From Oscillospiraceae bacterium (lineage in GTDB: Bacteria > Bacillota > Clostridia > Oscillospirales > Acutalibacteraceae): a stretch of 64,000 bases of DNA. The stretch spans positions 1 to 64,000 of the forward strand of contig JAQXSW010000028.1 in NCBI GenBank assembly GCA_029219165.1, in the 5' to 3' direction. The translations under genes were made by a program, and so were the position numbers. This document shows, in pieces, positions 7,831 through 16,218 of this stretch; the first letter of the stretch is position 1; the number at the start of each line of letters is the position of its first letter. The notes beneath the pieces were generated by a model. The model saw nothing but the letters and a program-made list of their open reading frames with translations. It had not been told where the DNA came from and searched no databases.

Positions 7831-8835
7831 ATGAGTTTTAAAAAGATTGCTCCCTTGATACTGGCGCTTTTTTTAGCTGTCCTTTTAATTGTTAGGACGG
7901 AATGCGTGTCTGACACGGTAGTTAAGACAAGCCACCTTTGTGCAGACACAATATTTCCGTCCCTTTTTCCATTTATGGTCCTTTCAAATTTCATTAGCAT
8001 TTATTTAAAAGGAAGTAAAAAAAGCGCCTCATTTTCCGCAATAATTTTAGGGATTATTGGTGGATATCCTGTTGGAATTAAAACTGTTGCAACTCTCCTT
8101 GAAAACAAAAAAATTGACATAAAGGATGCACAAATATTGAGTCTATTTTGCTTTGGTTCCGGACCTGCATTTCTCATAAGTACAATAGGAGTAGGTTTTT
8201 TTCACAGCATAAAAATTGGTGTAGTGCTATTTTTGTCACAATTGATAACAACGCTGATAATAGGCCTTTTGGTCCTAAGAAAATATAAAATATCAAGCGA
8301 ATCAAATCAAGTTATAAAAAACGTAAGTTTAACAGATGCATTAACAACATCAGTTTCAAAAAGTGTTGAGGGAATTTTCTTAATCTGTGCATATATAATA
8401 ATCTTCTCCGTGTTTATATCGCTTGTAACCAGTTTTTATAACACAGATAAAATAAGACTTGCTCTTTCCGTATTTGAAGTAACAAACGGATGCAATGAAT
8501 TATCAATATCCGGTTCGTCATTGACAACCGTCCCCCTTGCAGCAGCGCTTTTATCATTTGGCGGACTTTGTGTCCACGCACAAGTCCTATCTGACTTAAA
8601 ATACATAGGTTTAGACTATAAAAAATTCCTAATTGTCAGAGTATGCGCTGCCGGCATCTCCTTCTTAACATGCCGAACCATACTCCTCCTTGTGCCATTT
8701 GAAATTTCAGTTTTTAGTAACCTAGGAGCACCGGTCACGGCACAACTCGGAGCCTCCGGAACCATCATATTTTCAATGCTTTTAACGACTGTGCTACTTA
8801 TATTTGACCTTGATATAAATCGTGAAATATGTTAA
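7831..8835 (+). CDS. ylbJ: Sporulation integral membrane protein YlbJ
   Basis: Polytopic membrane protein of about 334 residues with nucleoside-recognition/Gate-type repeats, including FPSLFPFMVLSNF and GIIGGYPVGIKTV, plus CFGSGPAFLIST. YlbJ is needed for spore cortex formation in Bacillus, presumably as a transporter in the mother cell or forespore membrane. The ATG at 7831 is chosen because GGAG lies ten bases upstream; a TTG at 7810 inside the preceding gene is less likely. Together with yqfD and the YqfC-like gene it marks an endospore former. Confidence 0.88.
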   Translation: MSFKKIAPLILALFLAVLLIVRTECVSDTVVKTSHLCADTIFPSLFPFMVLSNFISIYLKGSKKSASFSAIILGIIGGYPVGIKTVATLLENKKIDIKDAQILSLFCFGSGPAFLISTIGVGFFHSIKIGVVLFLSQLITTLIIGLLVLRKYKISSESNQVIKNVSLTDALTTSVSKSVEGIFLICAYIIIFSVFISLVTSFYNTDKIRLALSVFEVTNGCNELSISGSSLTTVPLAAALLSFGGLCVHAQVLSDLKYIGLDYKKFLIVRVCAAGISFLTCRTILLLVPFEISVFSNLGAPVTAQLGASGTIIFSMLLTTVLLIFDLDINREIC

Positions 8836-8863
8836 AATTTTAAGGACTTTTGGGGGTGTCAAA

Positions 8864-9079
8864 ATGAGTAAAATTCTCAATGAAAACATTTCACCGTCTT
8901 GCTCTTACTGTAAGCATGGCAGAGTTTCTCCGGACGGAGAAATGGTTCTCTGTGTAAAAAAAGGGTTTATGAAAACCGACTCGTTTTGCAAGTCCTTCAA
9001 ATATGACCCGTTAAAGCGTATTCCCAGAAGAAAGCCGGACATTTTCACCGGTTTTAAGAAAGATGAATTTGATTTATAA
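8864..9079 (+). CDS. Small Cys-rich conserved protein
   Basis: A 71-residue protein starting at the ATG at 8864 after a GGGGGTG ribosome binding site; an upstream in-frame ATG overlaps ylbJ and lacks one. Four cysteines are arranged as CxxC near residue 13 followed by two single Cys (LCVKKG and FCKSF), suggesting a small zinc ribbon or iron-sulfur knuckle. The C-terminal KYDPLKRIPRRKP is basic. I do not know a function. It lies between ylbJ and the DUF1015 gene on the same strand, probably in one transcript. Confidence 0.75.
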   Translation: MSKILNENISPSCSYCKHGRVSPDGEMVLCVKKGFMKTDSFCKSFKYDPLKRIPRRKPDIFTGFKKDEFDL

Positions 9080-9094
9080 CAAGGAATGATATAT

Positions 9095-10345
9095 ATGTCA
9101 ATTTTCAAACCATTTAAAGCTGTAAGACCTATGCCTGCATACGCGGAAAAGGTAGCTGCTCTTCCATACGATGTAATGAATTCGGAGGAAGCAAGAGAAA
9201 AGGCTTCAAATAATCCATATTCATTCCTTCATATAGATAAGGCAGAAATCGACCTACCGGTCGGCACAGATATTTACAGTGATGAGGTATATAAAACAGC
9301 TGCCAAGAATTTAAAAAGTCTTGTGACTGATCAAATCTGCAAGCAGGATAAATCCCCATGCTTCTATATTTATATGCAGACAATGAACGGAAATTCTCAA
9401 ACAGGTATTGTAGGGTGTGCGTCCATTGACGACTATGTAAATGGCATCATAAAAAAACATGAACTGACTCGTTCTGACAAAGAAGCCGACAGAATTAGAC
9501 ATATAGACGAATGCAATGCAAACACAGGTCCTATCTTCCTTACATACAAAGGCGGAGAGGAAATTTCTAAAATAATTGAAGACTTCAAAGCTACTCATCT
9601 TCCAATCTACAACTTCAAATCAGAAGGTGAAGTCTTAAATAAAATTTGGGTTATAAACGAATCTTATATCAATAAAAAACTTGAAGAGCTATTCAATGAT
9701 GTTCCGGCTCTTTACATTGCAGACGGTCACCACAGATGTGCATCTGCAGCAAAAGTAGGTCTTAAAAGACGTGACGAAAATCCAAACTATACAGGCAAAG
9801 AAGAATTCAATTTCTTCCTTGCGGTTGCTTTCCCTAAAGACGAGCTTCGTATTATGGACTACAATCGTGTAATTAAGGACTTAAACGGACTTTCAAAAGA
9901 AGACTTCATAAAAGCAATAAGTGAGAAATTCCAAATCGAATCCGTTCTACAATTAAATCCATACGCACCTGAAGAAAGGCACACATTTGGTATGTTCCTT
10001 GATGGAAGTTGGTACAAACTCACTGCAAAGAACGGCACATTTGATGAAACGGACCCTGTCCTTTCCCTTGATGTATCCATTCTTCAAAACAACCTCATTT
10101 CTCCTATTCTTGGAATAGATGATCCTAGAACAGACAAAAGAATAGATTTTGTCGGTGGAATTCGTGGTCTAAAAGAGCTTGAAAAAAGAGCTACAAGTGA
10201 CATGGTTCTTGCCTTTTCAATGTTTCCAACATCTCTTGATGAACTCATAAACATTGCGGATGCCGGAGCTCTTATGCCCCCAAAATCAACTTGGTTTGAA
10301 CCAAAACTGCTTTCAGGACTTTTTATACACAAGTTTGATGACTAA
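9095..10345 (+). CDS. DUF1015 family protein
   Basis: A 416-residue member of the DUF1015 family, recognised by the N-terminus IFKPFKAVRPMPAYAEKVAALPYDVM, split here as IFKPFKAVRP / AALPYDVMN, and the ADGHHRCASAA motif in the middle. The family is widespread in Clostridia and often lies near serine or phosphoserine metabolism genes, but its reaction is not established. The ATG at 9095 follows AGGA by nine bases; an ATG three codons earlier overlaps that site. A strong terminator follows. Confidence 0.88.
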   Translation: MSIFKPFKAVRPMPAYAEKVAALPYDVMNSEEAREKASNNPYSFLHIDKAEIDLPVGTDIYSDEVYKTAAKNLKSLVTDQICKQDKSPCFYIYMQTMNGNSQTGIVGCASIDDYVNGIIKKHELTRSDKEADRIRHIDECNANTGPIFLTYKGGEEISKIIEDFKATHLPIYNFKSEGEVLNKIWVINESYINKKLEELFNDVPALYIADGHHRCASAAKVGLKRRDENPNYTGKEEFNFFLAVAFPKDELRIMDYNRVIKDLNGLSKEDFIKAISEKFQIESVLQLNPYAPEERHTFGMFLDGSWYKLTAKNGTFDETDPVLSLDVSILQNNLISPILGIDDPRTDKRIDFVGGIRGLKELEKRATSDMVLAFSMFPTSLDELINIADAGALMPPKSTWFEPKLLSGLFIHKFDD

Positions 10346-10356
10346 ATAATAATAAC

Positions 10357-10394
10357 AAAAGCCATTTAGGTCATTTCCTAAATGGCTTTTTCTT
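10357..10394. terminator. Bidirectional terminator between DUF1015 gene and tRNA-Arg
   Basis: AAAAGCCATTTAGG (10357-10370) and CCTAAATGGCTTTT (10377-10390) form a 14-bp stem with a 6-base loop. T-rich sequence follows in both directions, so it can end the DUF1015 transcript and the leftward tRNA transcript. Confidence 0.85.
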
Positions 10395-10395
10395 T

Positions 10396-10472
10396 TGGCA
10401 CGCCCGACCGGAGTTGAACCGGTGGCCTTTAGAGTCGGAGTCTAACGCTCTATCCAACTGAGCTACGGGCGC
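10396..10472 (-). tRNA. tRNA-Arg (anticodon CCG)
   Basis: The minus strand folds as a full cloverleaf. The acceptor arm is GCGCCCG with CGGGCGT. The D arm contains GCTC...AGAGC. The anticodon stem TTAGA/TCTAA encloses the loop CTCCGAC with anticodon CCG, which reads CGG. The T arm is ACCGG-TTCAACT-CCGGT. The discriminator is G and the 3' CCA is encoded. Confidence 0.95.
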
Positions 10473-10505
10473 GTATATGATGAATAATTTTGAAACAATA
10501 AAAAT

Positions 10506-10534
10506 ATTATATATAACGAAAGGGGTAAAATCAA
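10506..10534 (-). promoter_or_regulatory. Predicted promoter of the tRNA-Arg gene
   Basis: On the minus strand TTGATT and a perfect TATAAT are 17 bp apart (complements at 10529-10534 and 10506-10511). Transcription would start about 27 bases before the mature tRNA. The -35 box touches the start codon of the rightward gene at 10534. Confidence 0.6.
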
Positions 10535-10704
10535 TGAAAAACAACAATCAAAATAACAATGGAAAAGACAACATGAACCTTACTCCGGAAGAGATAAACG
10601 AACTTATGAATGTACTAAGCAACAAGGAAAAAATGAAAAAAATCCTTGAATCTAAAGAGGCAAAGGAACTGCTGCAAAAACTAGGTGGCAATAAGAATGG
10701 ATGA
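10534..10704 (+). CDS. Small charged protein of unknown function
   Basis: A 56-residue, mostly helical, Asn/Lys/Glu-rich protein: an Asn-rich start, then LTPEEINELMNVLSNKEKMKK and further helix. AAAGGGG lies upstream of the ATG at 10534; a longer frame starting at 10477 has no ribosome binding site. It overlaps the next gene by 8 bases (stop at 10702-10704, next ATG at 10697), indicating translational coupling. I do not recognise a family; the next two genes are likely partners. Confidence 0.65.
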   Translation: MKNNNQNNNGKDNMNLTPEEINELMNVLSNKEKMKKILESKEAKELLQKLGGNKNG

Positions 10705-11026
10705 CATTTCAAACATCATTGAAAACCTATCCGAAGATGATATCGGAAGACTGAAAGGCCTTGCAAATGATATTTTTGGCTCTGACTCAAATGAATCGCA
10801 GAATAAAAATACGCCGGAGTTTGGTATAGATCCGAAAATTATGGGACGTATTGCTAAAATAATAAGTACTCTAAATCAGGTGGATCAAAATGACGACAGA
10901 GCAAATTTCATATCGTCATTAAAGCCTTTACTATCCGAAAAAAGACAACAGAAAGCTGATGAAGCAATGAAAATCATGCATCTGTTTGATGTACTTCCCC
11001 TTCTAAAAGACTGTGGGATATTTTGA
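10697..11026 (+). CDS. Conserved hypothetical protein, helical
   Basis: A 109-residue, acidic, soluble helical protein with no signal peptide or membrane segment. The ATG at 10697 follows AGGTGG by eight bases. The C-terminal part, SLKPLLSEKRQQKADEAMK, followed by IMHLFDVLPLLKDCGIF, resembles the pattern of small sporulation-lineage proteins in Clostridia, but I cannot name the family. It is the middle member of a three-gene unit with short overlaps or gaps. Confidence 0.65.
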   Translation: MDDISNIIENLSEDDIGRLKGLANDIFGSDSNESQNKNTPEFGIDPKIMGRIAKIISTLNQVDQNDDRANFISSLKPLLSEKRQQKADEAMKIMHLFDVLPLLKDCGIF

Positions 11027-11037
11027 GGTGAAGGAGT

Positions 11038-11376
11038 TTGGCTAAGACATACTCATTTGGGAACTTTCAAAGTATGCAAGAGGATGCAATAAAGCGTGTT
11101 CTTGAAATGCAACGGCAGTCAAAACTGGTTGCCGAATCTAACACAAAAGACGATTTAAACACAAAAACAAGAGAAGAAATTCAAGAGGAGCCAAAAGAGA
11201 CATTTAAGCCTCAGTTAGTTCACTCCCAAAAAGGGTGTTCAAAACCTATGAGTTTTTCAAAAGAACAGGGTGATGAAATAAGTGAGCAAGCCCTTTTAAT
11301 TGCACTTTTGATTCTTTTGATAAATGAAAAATCAGATACAGCATTAATTCTTGCTCTTATATACATACTATTCTAA
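11038..11376 (+). CDS. Hypothetical protein with C-terminal hydrophobic segment
   Basis: A 112-residue protein with a TTG start at 11038; AGGTG seven bases upstream supports it. The first two thirds are polar and charged with a run of Lys/Glu/Thr. The last 30 residues are Leu/Ile-rich (ALLIALLILLI and TALILALIYILF) with an Asn-Glu-Lys turn, suggesting membrane association. It lies 11 bases after the preceding gene and is followed by a strong terminator, so the three small genes form one unit. Function unknown. Confidence 0.6.
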   Translation: MAKTYSFGNFQSMQEDAIKRVLEMQRQSKLVAESNTKDDLNTKTREEIQEEPKETFKPQLVHSQKGCSKPMSFSKEQGDEISEQALLIALLILLINEKSDTALILALIYILF

Positions 11377-11383
11377 ATAAATT

Positions 11384-11418
11384 AAATGGGCCCGGGAAAA
11401 TTTCCCGAGCCCATTTTT
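11384..11418. terminator. Bidirectional terminator
   Basis: AAATGGGCCCGGGAAA (11384-11399) pairs with TTTCCCGAGCCCATTT (11401-11416) with one mismatch, followed by TT. It separates the three small genes from the convergent surface-protein gene. Confidence 0.8.
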
Positions 11419-11434
11419 ACTTAAACCTCAAAAA

Positions 11435-14400
11435 TCAGTCTTCAAACTTTTTCTTGCCTAAAACAACAAATGCAGCAGCTGAAAGTGTTGAAAGAGAAAC
11501 TATCATAGCAATACCGGCATCTGATGTATTTGCAATTTCAAAGTCATCAATTTGTGTTGGATCCATAGGTCCTGTTGGAGTCATATCACCAAGAGGAGTG
11601 TCATCAGAAATAATTGTATCTTCAATTATATCTACGTCTTCAAGAACCTCATCAATTATTGGATCTACAGATGGATCTACAGTAATTGGCTTGTCAGTTG
11701 CAGGATCTTTTGCACCAGGAATTGTATTTTCCGGATCTGTATCACCTGTAATCCAGTCAAAGATATCCTCAATTATATCAATAATTGGGCATCCGTTTCC
11801 TCCGTCAATATTTGGAAGTTTACCAATAATTGATCCGTCAGGAAGTTTAATAATTCCATTTATAAGATCAATGATAACATCAATTGAAGGAAGATTGATA
11901 TCACAACCAAGACCTTCAAGAATACCCTTAATAAGGTCAATATCTATCTTTCCTATGATTGTTCCGTCAGGGAGCTTAATTGAACCGGTAATAAGGTCAA
12001 TAATTACTTTGATATTTCCAAGGTCAATATCTCCAATATCCATTCCAGGAATGTTAATTGAACCGCCAAGGATTCCCTTAAGAATATCTATGAGAATATC
12101 AAGGTCAATCTTACCGCAGTTTATATCACAGTCAGGAAGAGTAATATCTCCTGTAATGAATTCAAGGATCTTATCCCAATCTATATCAGAAATTCCATCA
12201 ATCCTGTCAATGATAATTCCACAGCCCGGAAGTTTACCGATAATTGAGCCATCCGGAAGTTTAATTACTCCCTTAATAAGGTCAATTACTATCTTAATTG
12301 AATCTCCGTTAATATCACCGATAATTCCAAGACCCTTAAGAATTCCCTTAAGGACATCAAGATCTATCTTACCAACCACACCGGCACCAGGAATTTCAAT
12401 TGTACCCTTAATAAGGTCAATGATACCACCAATTATGGCTTTATCAGCTGTAATGCCACCCTTAACAATAGCTTTTATAATGGCATCTGCATCAAGGCCA
12501 CCGAAGATTCCATCAATGTCATCAGGATGAACAATAATGCCGCCACCAATGTCTGTCTTCAAATGGATGTAGTCTACAATCCATGAAATCTTTTGCTTAA
12601 TTGTTCCAGGCATTAAGAGAATACCAAGAATAATTGCTGTGTCCGGTACAAGGTCAGGAACAATAACAGTTCCGTTTACAAGGTCAATTATTGCTGCAAG
12701 AGTACCAGTTGTTCCAACTGCTACACCGGCACCGGCAAGAATTTTTGCAAGGAGATCCTTGTCAACATTACCAATGATTGCACCACTTGGAAGTGTAATG
12801 TTTCCTGTGCCAATACTGATAAGAGCATCAATACAGTTATCTGAAATATCTATACCCTTATTAATTTCAATTGCCTTAATAAGAGCGTCAATATCTATTC
12901 CACCAAGAATACCGGAAGCATCCGGAAGTTTAATTGTTCCGTCGCCATAATCTTTTTCGTCTGTTACATTATCCTTAACATTATCTACAATGTCTTTAAT
13001 ATTATCTTCAATGTCATCTACATCTTCGCCAATACTTGGCACTGACTCGCCACCAAAGATTTCAAGTGGAATAAGATCTACGAACGCCTGGCAACCGGCC
13101 GGAGTAAAGTGAGCACCGTCAAGCGTATATTCAGGACGAAGTGCTGCATTATCTTGAGGATCCCTAAGTGCATCTATATTAAGTGTGTAATCTGCATTAC
13201 AATCAGCACTTTCAATCCATCTATTAATAGTTTGGAATTGTTCTTCCATTTCCGGTGACCAAACAAGGTCATCTTCACCTGTAAGATTTCTTGTATAACC
13301 CTTGAATGCACTTCTTTCAACAAGGATTACTGTCTTGCCTGCCTTATGAGCTTCATTTATTAATGTTTTATATCCGTTGATTATACCAAGAATGTCTACT
13401 CCATCCGGATAAAGATCTGCTTTTGATTTGCAGTTTGGATGAAGAATGTCGTTTGCACCAATCTTAATAAATACATATTTAACGCCCGGTTGATTTACTG
13501 CATCTGCATAGAATCTAGAAAGGCCACTCTTACCCATGATGTTTCCAATAAGACCCTGTCCGTCTCTAAGCAATTCATTGCCCTTAATAGCCTGCTGAAG
13601 AACACCAACATTTGTAATTCCTGCAGCTTGAAGTTTCTTTGCCAAAAGTGTTGGAATTGTGTTTGTAAGAGTTGAGTCGCCGAAGAATACAGCTGAACAT
13701 GCATCCGGATCCTCGGTATATACATCAATATTTGAAAGTACAGGAATAACCTCATAAGCTCCAACTGAAAGATTCTCAAGGGCTAAATCTATTGAAGCAG
13801 GAGTTGAATATGCCTCTGTATTGTTACCAAGAGATGCATAACAATGTCCACCAATAAGACCAACTGTTGTAAACTTTGAAACACTTGGGAAATACATTGA
13901 AACCACAATGTCCTCAAGAGCCTTAACCGAAAGTTTAATTGGATCTGTCTGAACTGTCTGTCCAGCCGGAATAGTAACACTTGTCTTTCCGCCTACTGTT
14001 GCCTTAACCATTGTGCTAAGATCTACAGCACGAGCAACGCTCTTATTTCCGATAGCAACTGTAATTTCACCAATAGTGAGAGGTGTTGTTCCATAAGCAT
14101 TGGAAAGTGTAAGGCGAATTGTGTCACCGCTAAGTGTAGAAGTAACTCTGTTTCTAGCTGTCAGTTTCTGGCCACCGATTAAAATATCATTACCTGAAAG
14201 AGAAACAGCAGCTTTAACCATTGATGTACTCCAAGCACCAACCCAGCCATCCTTATTTGAAGGAACATCTGTTGTTGATGTAGGAATATTAGAAGTTTCT
14301 TCATTTTTAGAAATTTCAACAACATTCATAACACCGGTAACAATTACATCTACAATTGAGCCAAAGTCAGTTGTTCCGACAAGGTCTAGACTTTTAGCAA

Positions 14401-14887
14401 TTGTTTCGGCAATAGAGCTAAGCACCTCCGGATTTTTAACATCTGAACCAGCAATTGAACTGATAACTTTTACAAGGAGATCCTTGTCAATTGCTCCGGC
14501 ATTTTCCGAACTTGCAGAAATAAGATCAACAAACTCTGAAGGAGAAACTTTTTCTCCACCGGCAGTAGCATCTGTTATTGCAGTTGTTATGTCTTCTGCA
14601 TCAATACCGGCATTTGAGAGATCTTTAAGAGAGTCAATTACATCTCCAAGTTCCACTCCGCCAAGTAAGTTAGATACATCCTCTGCATTTAACTCATCTT
14701 TGTCACCAATGACATTTTTAATTTCATCATAACCATTGTTTTGAATTTTCATGAGATCTACAACTGCGTCAACATCACTGACAACTCTAGAGATAGTTGA
14801 CTGGGCTGTTGTACTGATTGCAAATGTACTAATTGCTATTGCAAGTACAAGCACAACTGCCAAGATCTTCTTGAAATGTTTTTTCAT
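11435..14887 (-). CDS. Cell-surface GDSL/SGNH hydrolase with long Ile/Gly/Asp repeats
   Basis: An 1150-residue secreted protein. A signal peptide occupies about residues 1-28 (KKILAVVLVLAIAIS). A helical segment (30-190) and a Thr/Ser linker precede a beta-rich domain starting WVGAWST (about 215). The SGNH hydrolase follows with FFGDS (Ser405), GAND (477-480) and DGAH (590-593), so the catalytic Ser, Asn, Asp and His are present. From about 645 to 1080 there are degenerate repeats built on LIKG-IKLPDGSIIGKID-type units. A hydrophobic C-terminal anchor (about 1118-1143) ends in KKKFED, with no LPXTG motif. The hydrolase probably removes acyl groups from a polymer or lipid outside the cell; the substrate is unknown. 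GAGGAGAAG precedes the ATG. Confidence 0.88.
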   Translation of the reverse strand: MKKHFKKILAVVLVLAIAISTFAISTTAQSTISRVVSDVDAVVDLMKIQNNGYDEIKNVIGDKDELNAEDVSNLLGGVELGDVIDSLKDLSNAGIDAEDITTAITDATAGGEKVSPSEFVDLISASSENAGAIDKDLLVKVISSIAGSDVKNPEVLSSIAETIAKSLDLVGTTDFGSIVDVIVTGVMNVVEISKNEETSNIPTSTTDVPSNKDGWVGAWSTSMVKAAVSLSGNDILIGGQKLTARNRVTSTLSGDTIRLTLSNAYGTTPLTIGEITVAIGNKSVARAVDLSTMVKATVGGKTSVTIPAGQTVQTDPIKLSVKALEDIVVSMYFPSVSKFTTVGLIGGHCYASLGNNTEAYSTPASIDLALENLSVGAYEVIPVLSNIDVYTEDPDACSAVFFGDSTLTNTIPTLLAKKLQAAGITNVGVLQQAIKGNELLRDGQGLIGNIMGKSGLSRFYADAVNQPGVKYVFIKIGANDILHPNCKSKADLYPDGVDILGIINGYKTLINEAHKAGKTVILVERSAFKGYTRNLTGEDDLVWSPEMEEQFQTINRWIESADCNADYTLNIDALRDPQDNAALRPEYTLDGAHFTPAGCQAFVDLIPLEIFGGESVPSIGEDVDDIEDNIKDIVDNVKDNVTDEKDYGDGTIKLPDASGILGGIDIDALIKAIEINKGIDISDNCIDALISIGTGNITLPSGAIIGNVDKDLLAKILAGAGVAVGTTGTLAAIIDLVNGTVIVPDLVPDTAIILGILLMPGTIKQKISWIVDYIHLKTDIGGGIIVHPDDIDGIFGGLDADAIIKAIVKGGITADKAIIGGIIDLIKGTIEIPGAGVVGKIDLDVLKGILKGLGIIGDINGDSIKIVIDLIKGVIKLPDGSIIGKLPGCGIIIDRIDGISDIDWDKILEFITGDITLPDCDINCGKIDLDILIDILKGILGGSINIPGMDIGDIDLGNIKVIIDLITGSIKLPDGTIIGKIDIDLIKGILEGLGCDINLPSIDVIIDLINGIIKLPDGSIIGKLPNIDGGNGCPIIDIIEDIFDWITGDTDPENTIPGAKDPATDKPITVDPSVDPIIDEVLEDVDIIEDTIISDDTPLGDMTPTGPMDPTQIDDFEIANTSDAGIAMIVSLSTLSAAAFVVLGKKKFED

Positions 14888-15023
14888 GGCTTCTCCTCCT
14901 AAAATGAATGTTCTTAAATACGCGTATTATATTATAATAGAATTATGAATAAATTATTAACAAATACACAAAAAATTTAAATTTGTTAAATTGTATGATT
15001 TACACGTGCATTGTGGACTGCAG

Positions 15024-15040
15024 ATGTGCAAATTGCACAT
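15024..15040. promoter_or_regulatory. Palindromic element, possible operator
   Basis: ATGTGCAA and TTGCACAT flank a single A, an 8-bp perfect dyad. It lies about 140 bp upstream of the surface-protein start codon and could be a repressor or activator site; no regulator is identified. Confidence 0.35.
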
Positions 15041-15081
15041 AAATTCACATAGAACAACGTTGCTACAACCTTTTTAGAAGC

Positions 15082-15129
15082 AAAAAAATTAGCTGTTTTA
15101 GATACTATCAGAAGATTTCTAAAACAGCT
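15082..15129 (-). terminator. Terminator after the MBL-fold gene
   Basis: On the minus strand AGCTGTTTTAGA and TCTAAAACAGCT pair as a 12-bp stem, followed by AATTTTTTT. It closes the leftward dusB-to-MBL transcription unit. Confidence 0.8.
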
Positions 15130-15208
15130 TTCTATTTATTAACGTCTTAAAAATGTCGAGTTTTGTTAACATTTAGGACATATATTGAATTGCCAATCCA
15201 CTAAAAAA

Positions 15209-16207
15209 CTATTTATACAGTTTCATTGTTTTTACTCGTTCTTTAAATTCTCTGCGAATAACTTTTGAAGGAAAATATACTAAAATTCTATGTTTATCAT
15301 CTGAGAATTTTACACGAATAAGCCTTGAAAGCGAGGCACTATTCCCTAAAACAACAGCATCATCAATCAGTTCTTTAAGATCTGCAGTTCGAGTACTTTG
15401 AAGAGGCTTTAAACCATACGCAGAATAGTTTTCTCCCTCTCCTATTTCATTTTGAAGTTTTGCAATTACAGAAGAATATTCTGACATTGTTGAAGCAGAA
15501 GGAAAAATCATCAAAGAAAGAGGAGAAGTCACGTGCCCTGTAACTACAATTCCCGTTTTTGAGTCCTTAAAACAACAACTGCCCGAGGTATGTGAAGGAC
15601 TGTGAATTATCCTTATGGTTCTTCCACCAATATCAAACTTAGTTTTCTTCTTATTAAGAGCCACAAATTCAGTTCCCTCTTTAACATATCCTTCATCTTC
15701 AAGATGAAACAAAGACTTAAATGGTAATATCATGTATATGTACTTATTAATGTTAAAATTACTTATATGTTTTGCATTTTTTAAATCATTCTTATGAACA
15801 TATACTTTCTCAAACTCACCGGCACCACCTGAAACAAATGGATGTGCGTGTGTTAGAACTACAGTTAATGGTTTATCTGTTATTTTAGAAACAACATTAC
15901 GAAGCCCGGAAAGCCCGTATCCGGTATCAATAAGGAGCGATTCATGCGTTCCGACAAATAAGTATGCATTAGAAATATAGGTTTCGGATATCATATATGC
16001 TCCGTCCCCTATTTCTGTCACCTTAAAAGGTGTAAAATATTTATTTTGGAATTTATCAGAAGACACATACTTTTTAGCTATTTTAAGAAAGAACTCTAAA
16101 ACAGGGTGATTTTTATCCCGAAATTTCGGTTCATTTTTCTTATTTTGCTTTCGGATTTTCTCTTCTTCTCGTCTTTTGAGTTCTTTTTGCAATAAATCGT
16201 TTTCCAT
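15209..16207 (-). CDS. Metallo-beta-lactamase-fold protein with altered metal motif
   Basis: A 332-residue MBL-superfamily protein. A basic, coiled first 45 residues precede the fold (LLIDTGYGLSG near residue 92). The family motif THxHxDHxGG is THAHPFVSGG here (119-128): the two first-strand His remain but the Asp-His pair that binds the second metal is Phe-Val. The third His is kept (PSHTSGS, His206), while the bridging Asp after TG is His225 (VVTGHVTSP). Activity is therefore uncertain: it may hold one metal or act as a binding protein. It is the last gene of the run starting at dusB and lies 11 bp after rfbB. Confidence 0.82.
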   Translation of the reverse strand: MENDLLQKELKRREEEKIRKQNKKNEPKFRDKNHPVLEFFLKIAKKYVSSDKFQNKYFTPFKVTEIGDGAYMISETYISNAYLFVGTHESLLIDTGYGLSGLRNVVSKITDKPLTVVLTHAHPFVSGGAGEFEKVYVHKNDLKNAKHISNFNINKYIYMILPFKSLFHLEDEGYVKEGTEFVALNKKKTKFDIGGRTIRIIHSPSHTSGSCCFKDSKTGIVVTGHVTSPLSLMIFPSASTMSEYSSVIAKLQNEIGEGENYSAYGLKPLQSTRTADLKELIDDAVVLGNSASLSRLIRVKFSDDKHRILVYFPSKVIRREFKERVKTMKLYK

Positions 16208-16218
16208 AAATTCACCAA

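Larger units (their letters stand above)
14888..15208. other. Intergenic region between two leftward genes
   Basis: About 320 bp. The part nearest 14888 is the AT-rich promoter region of the surface-protein gene; TTGTTA and TATTAT or TATAAT-like boxes are present but spacing is ambiguous. A symmetric element lies at 15024-15040 and a terminator at 15082-15129. I see no open reading frame worth calling. Confidence 0.5.

Noticed and set aside
11454-12530. 358-residue open frame opposite the surface-protein gene
   Set aside because: It is an antisense shadow of the repetitive Ile/Gly/Asp region, with no start signal.
15209-16207. Standard beta-lactamase or glyoxalase II assignment
   Set aside because: Two metal-ligand positions are replaced, so no specific reaction can be claimed.
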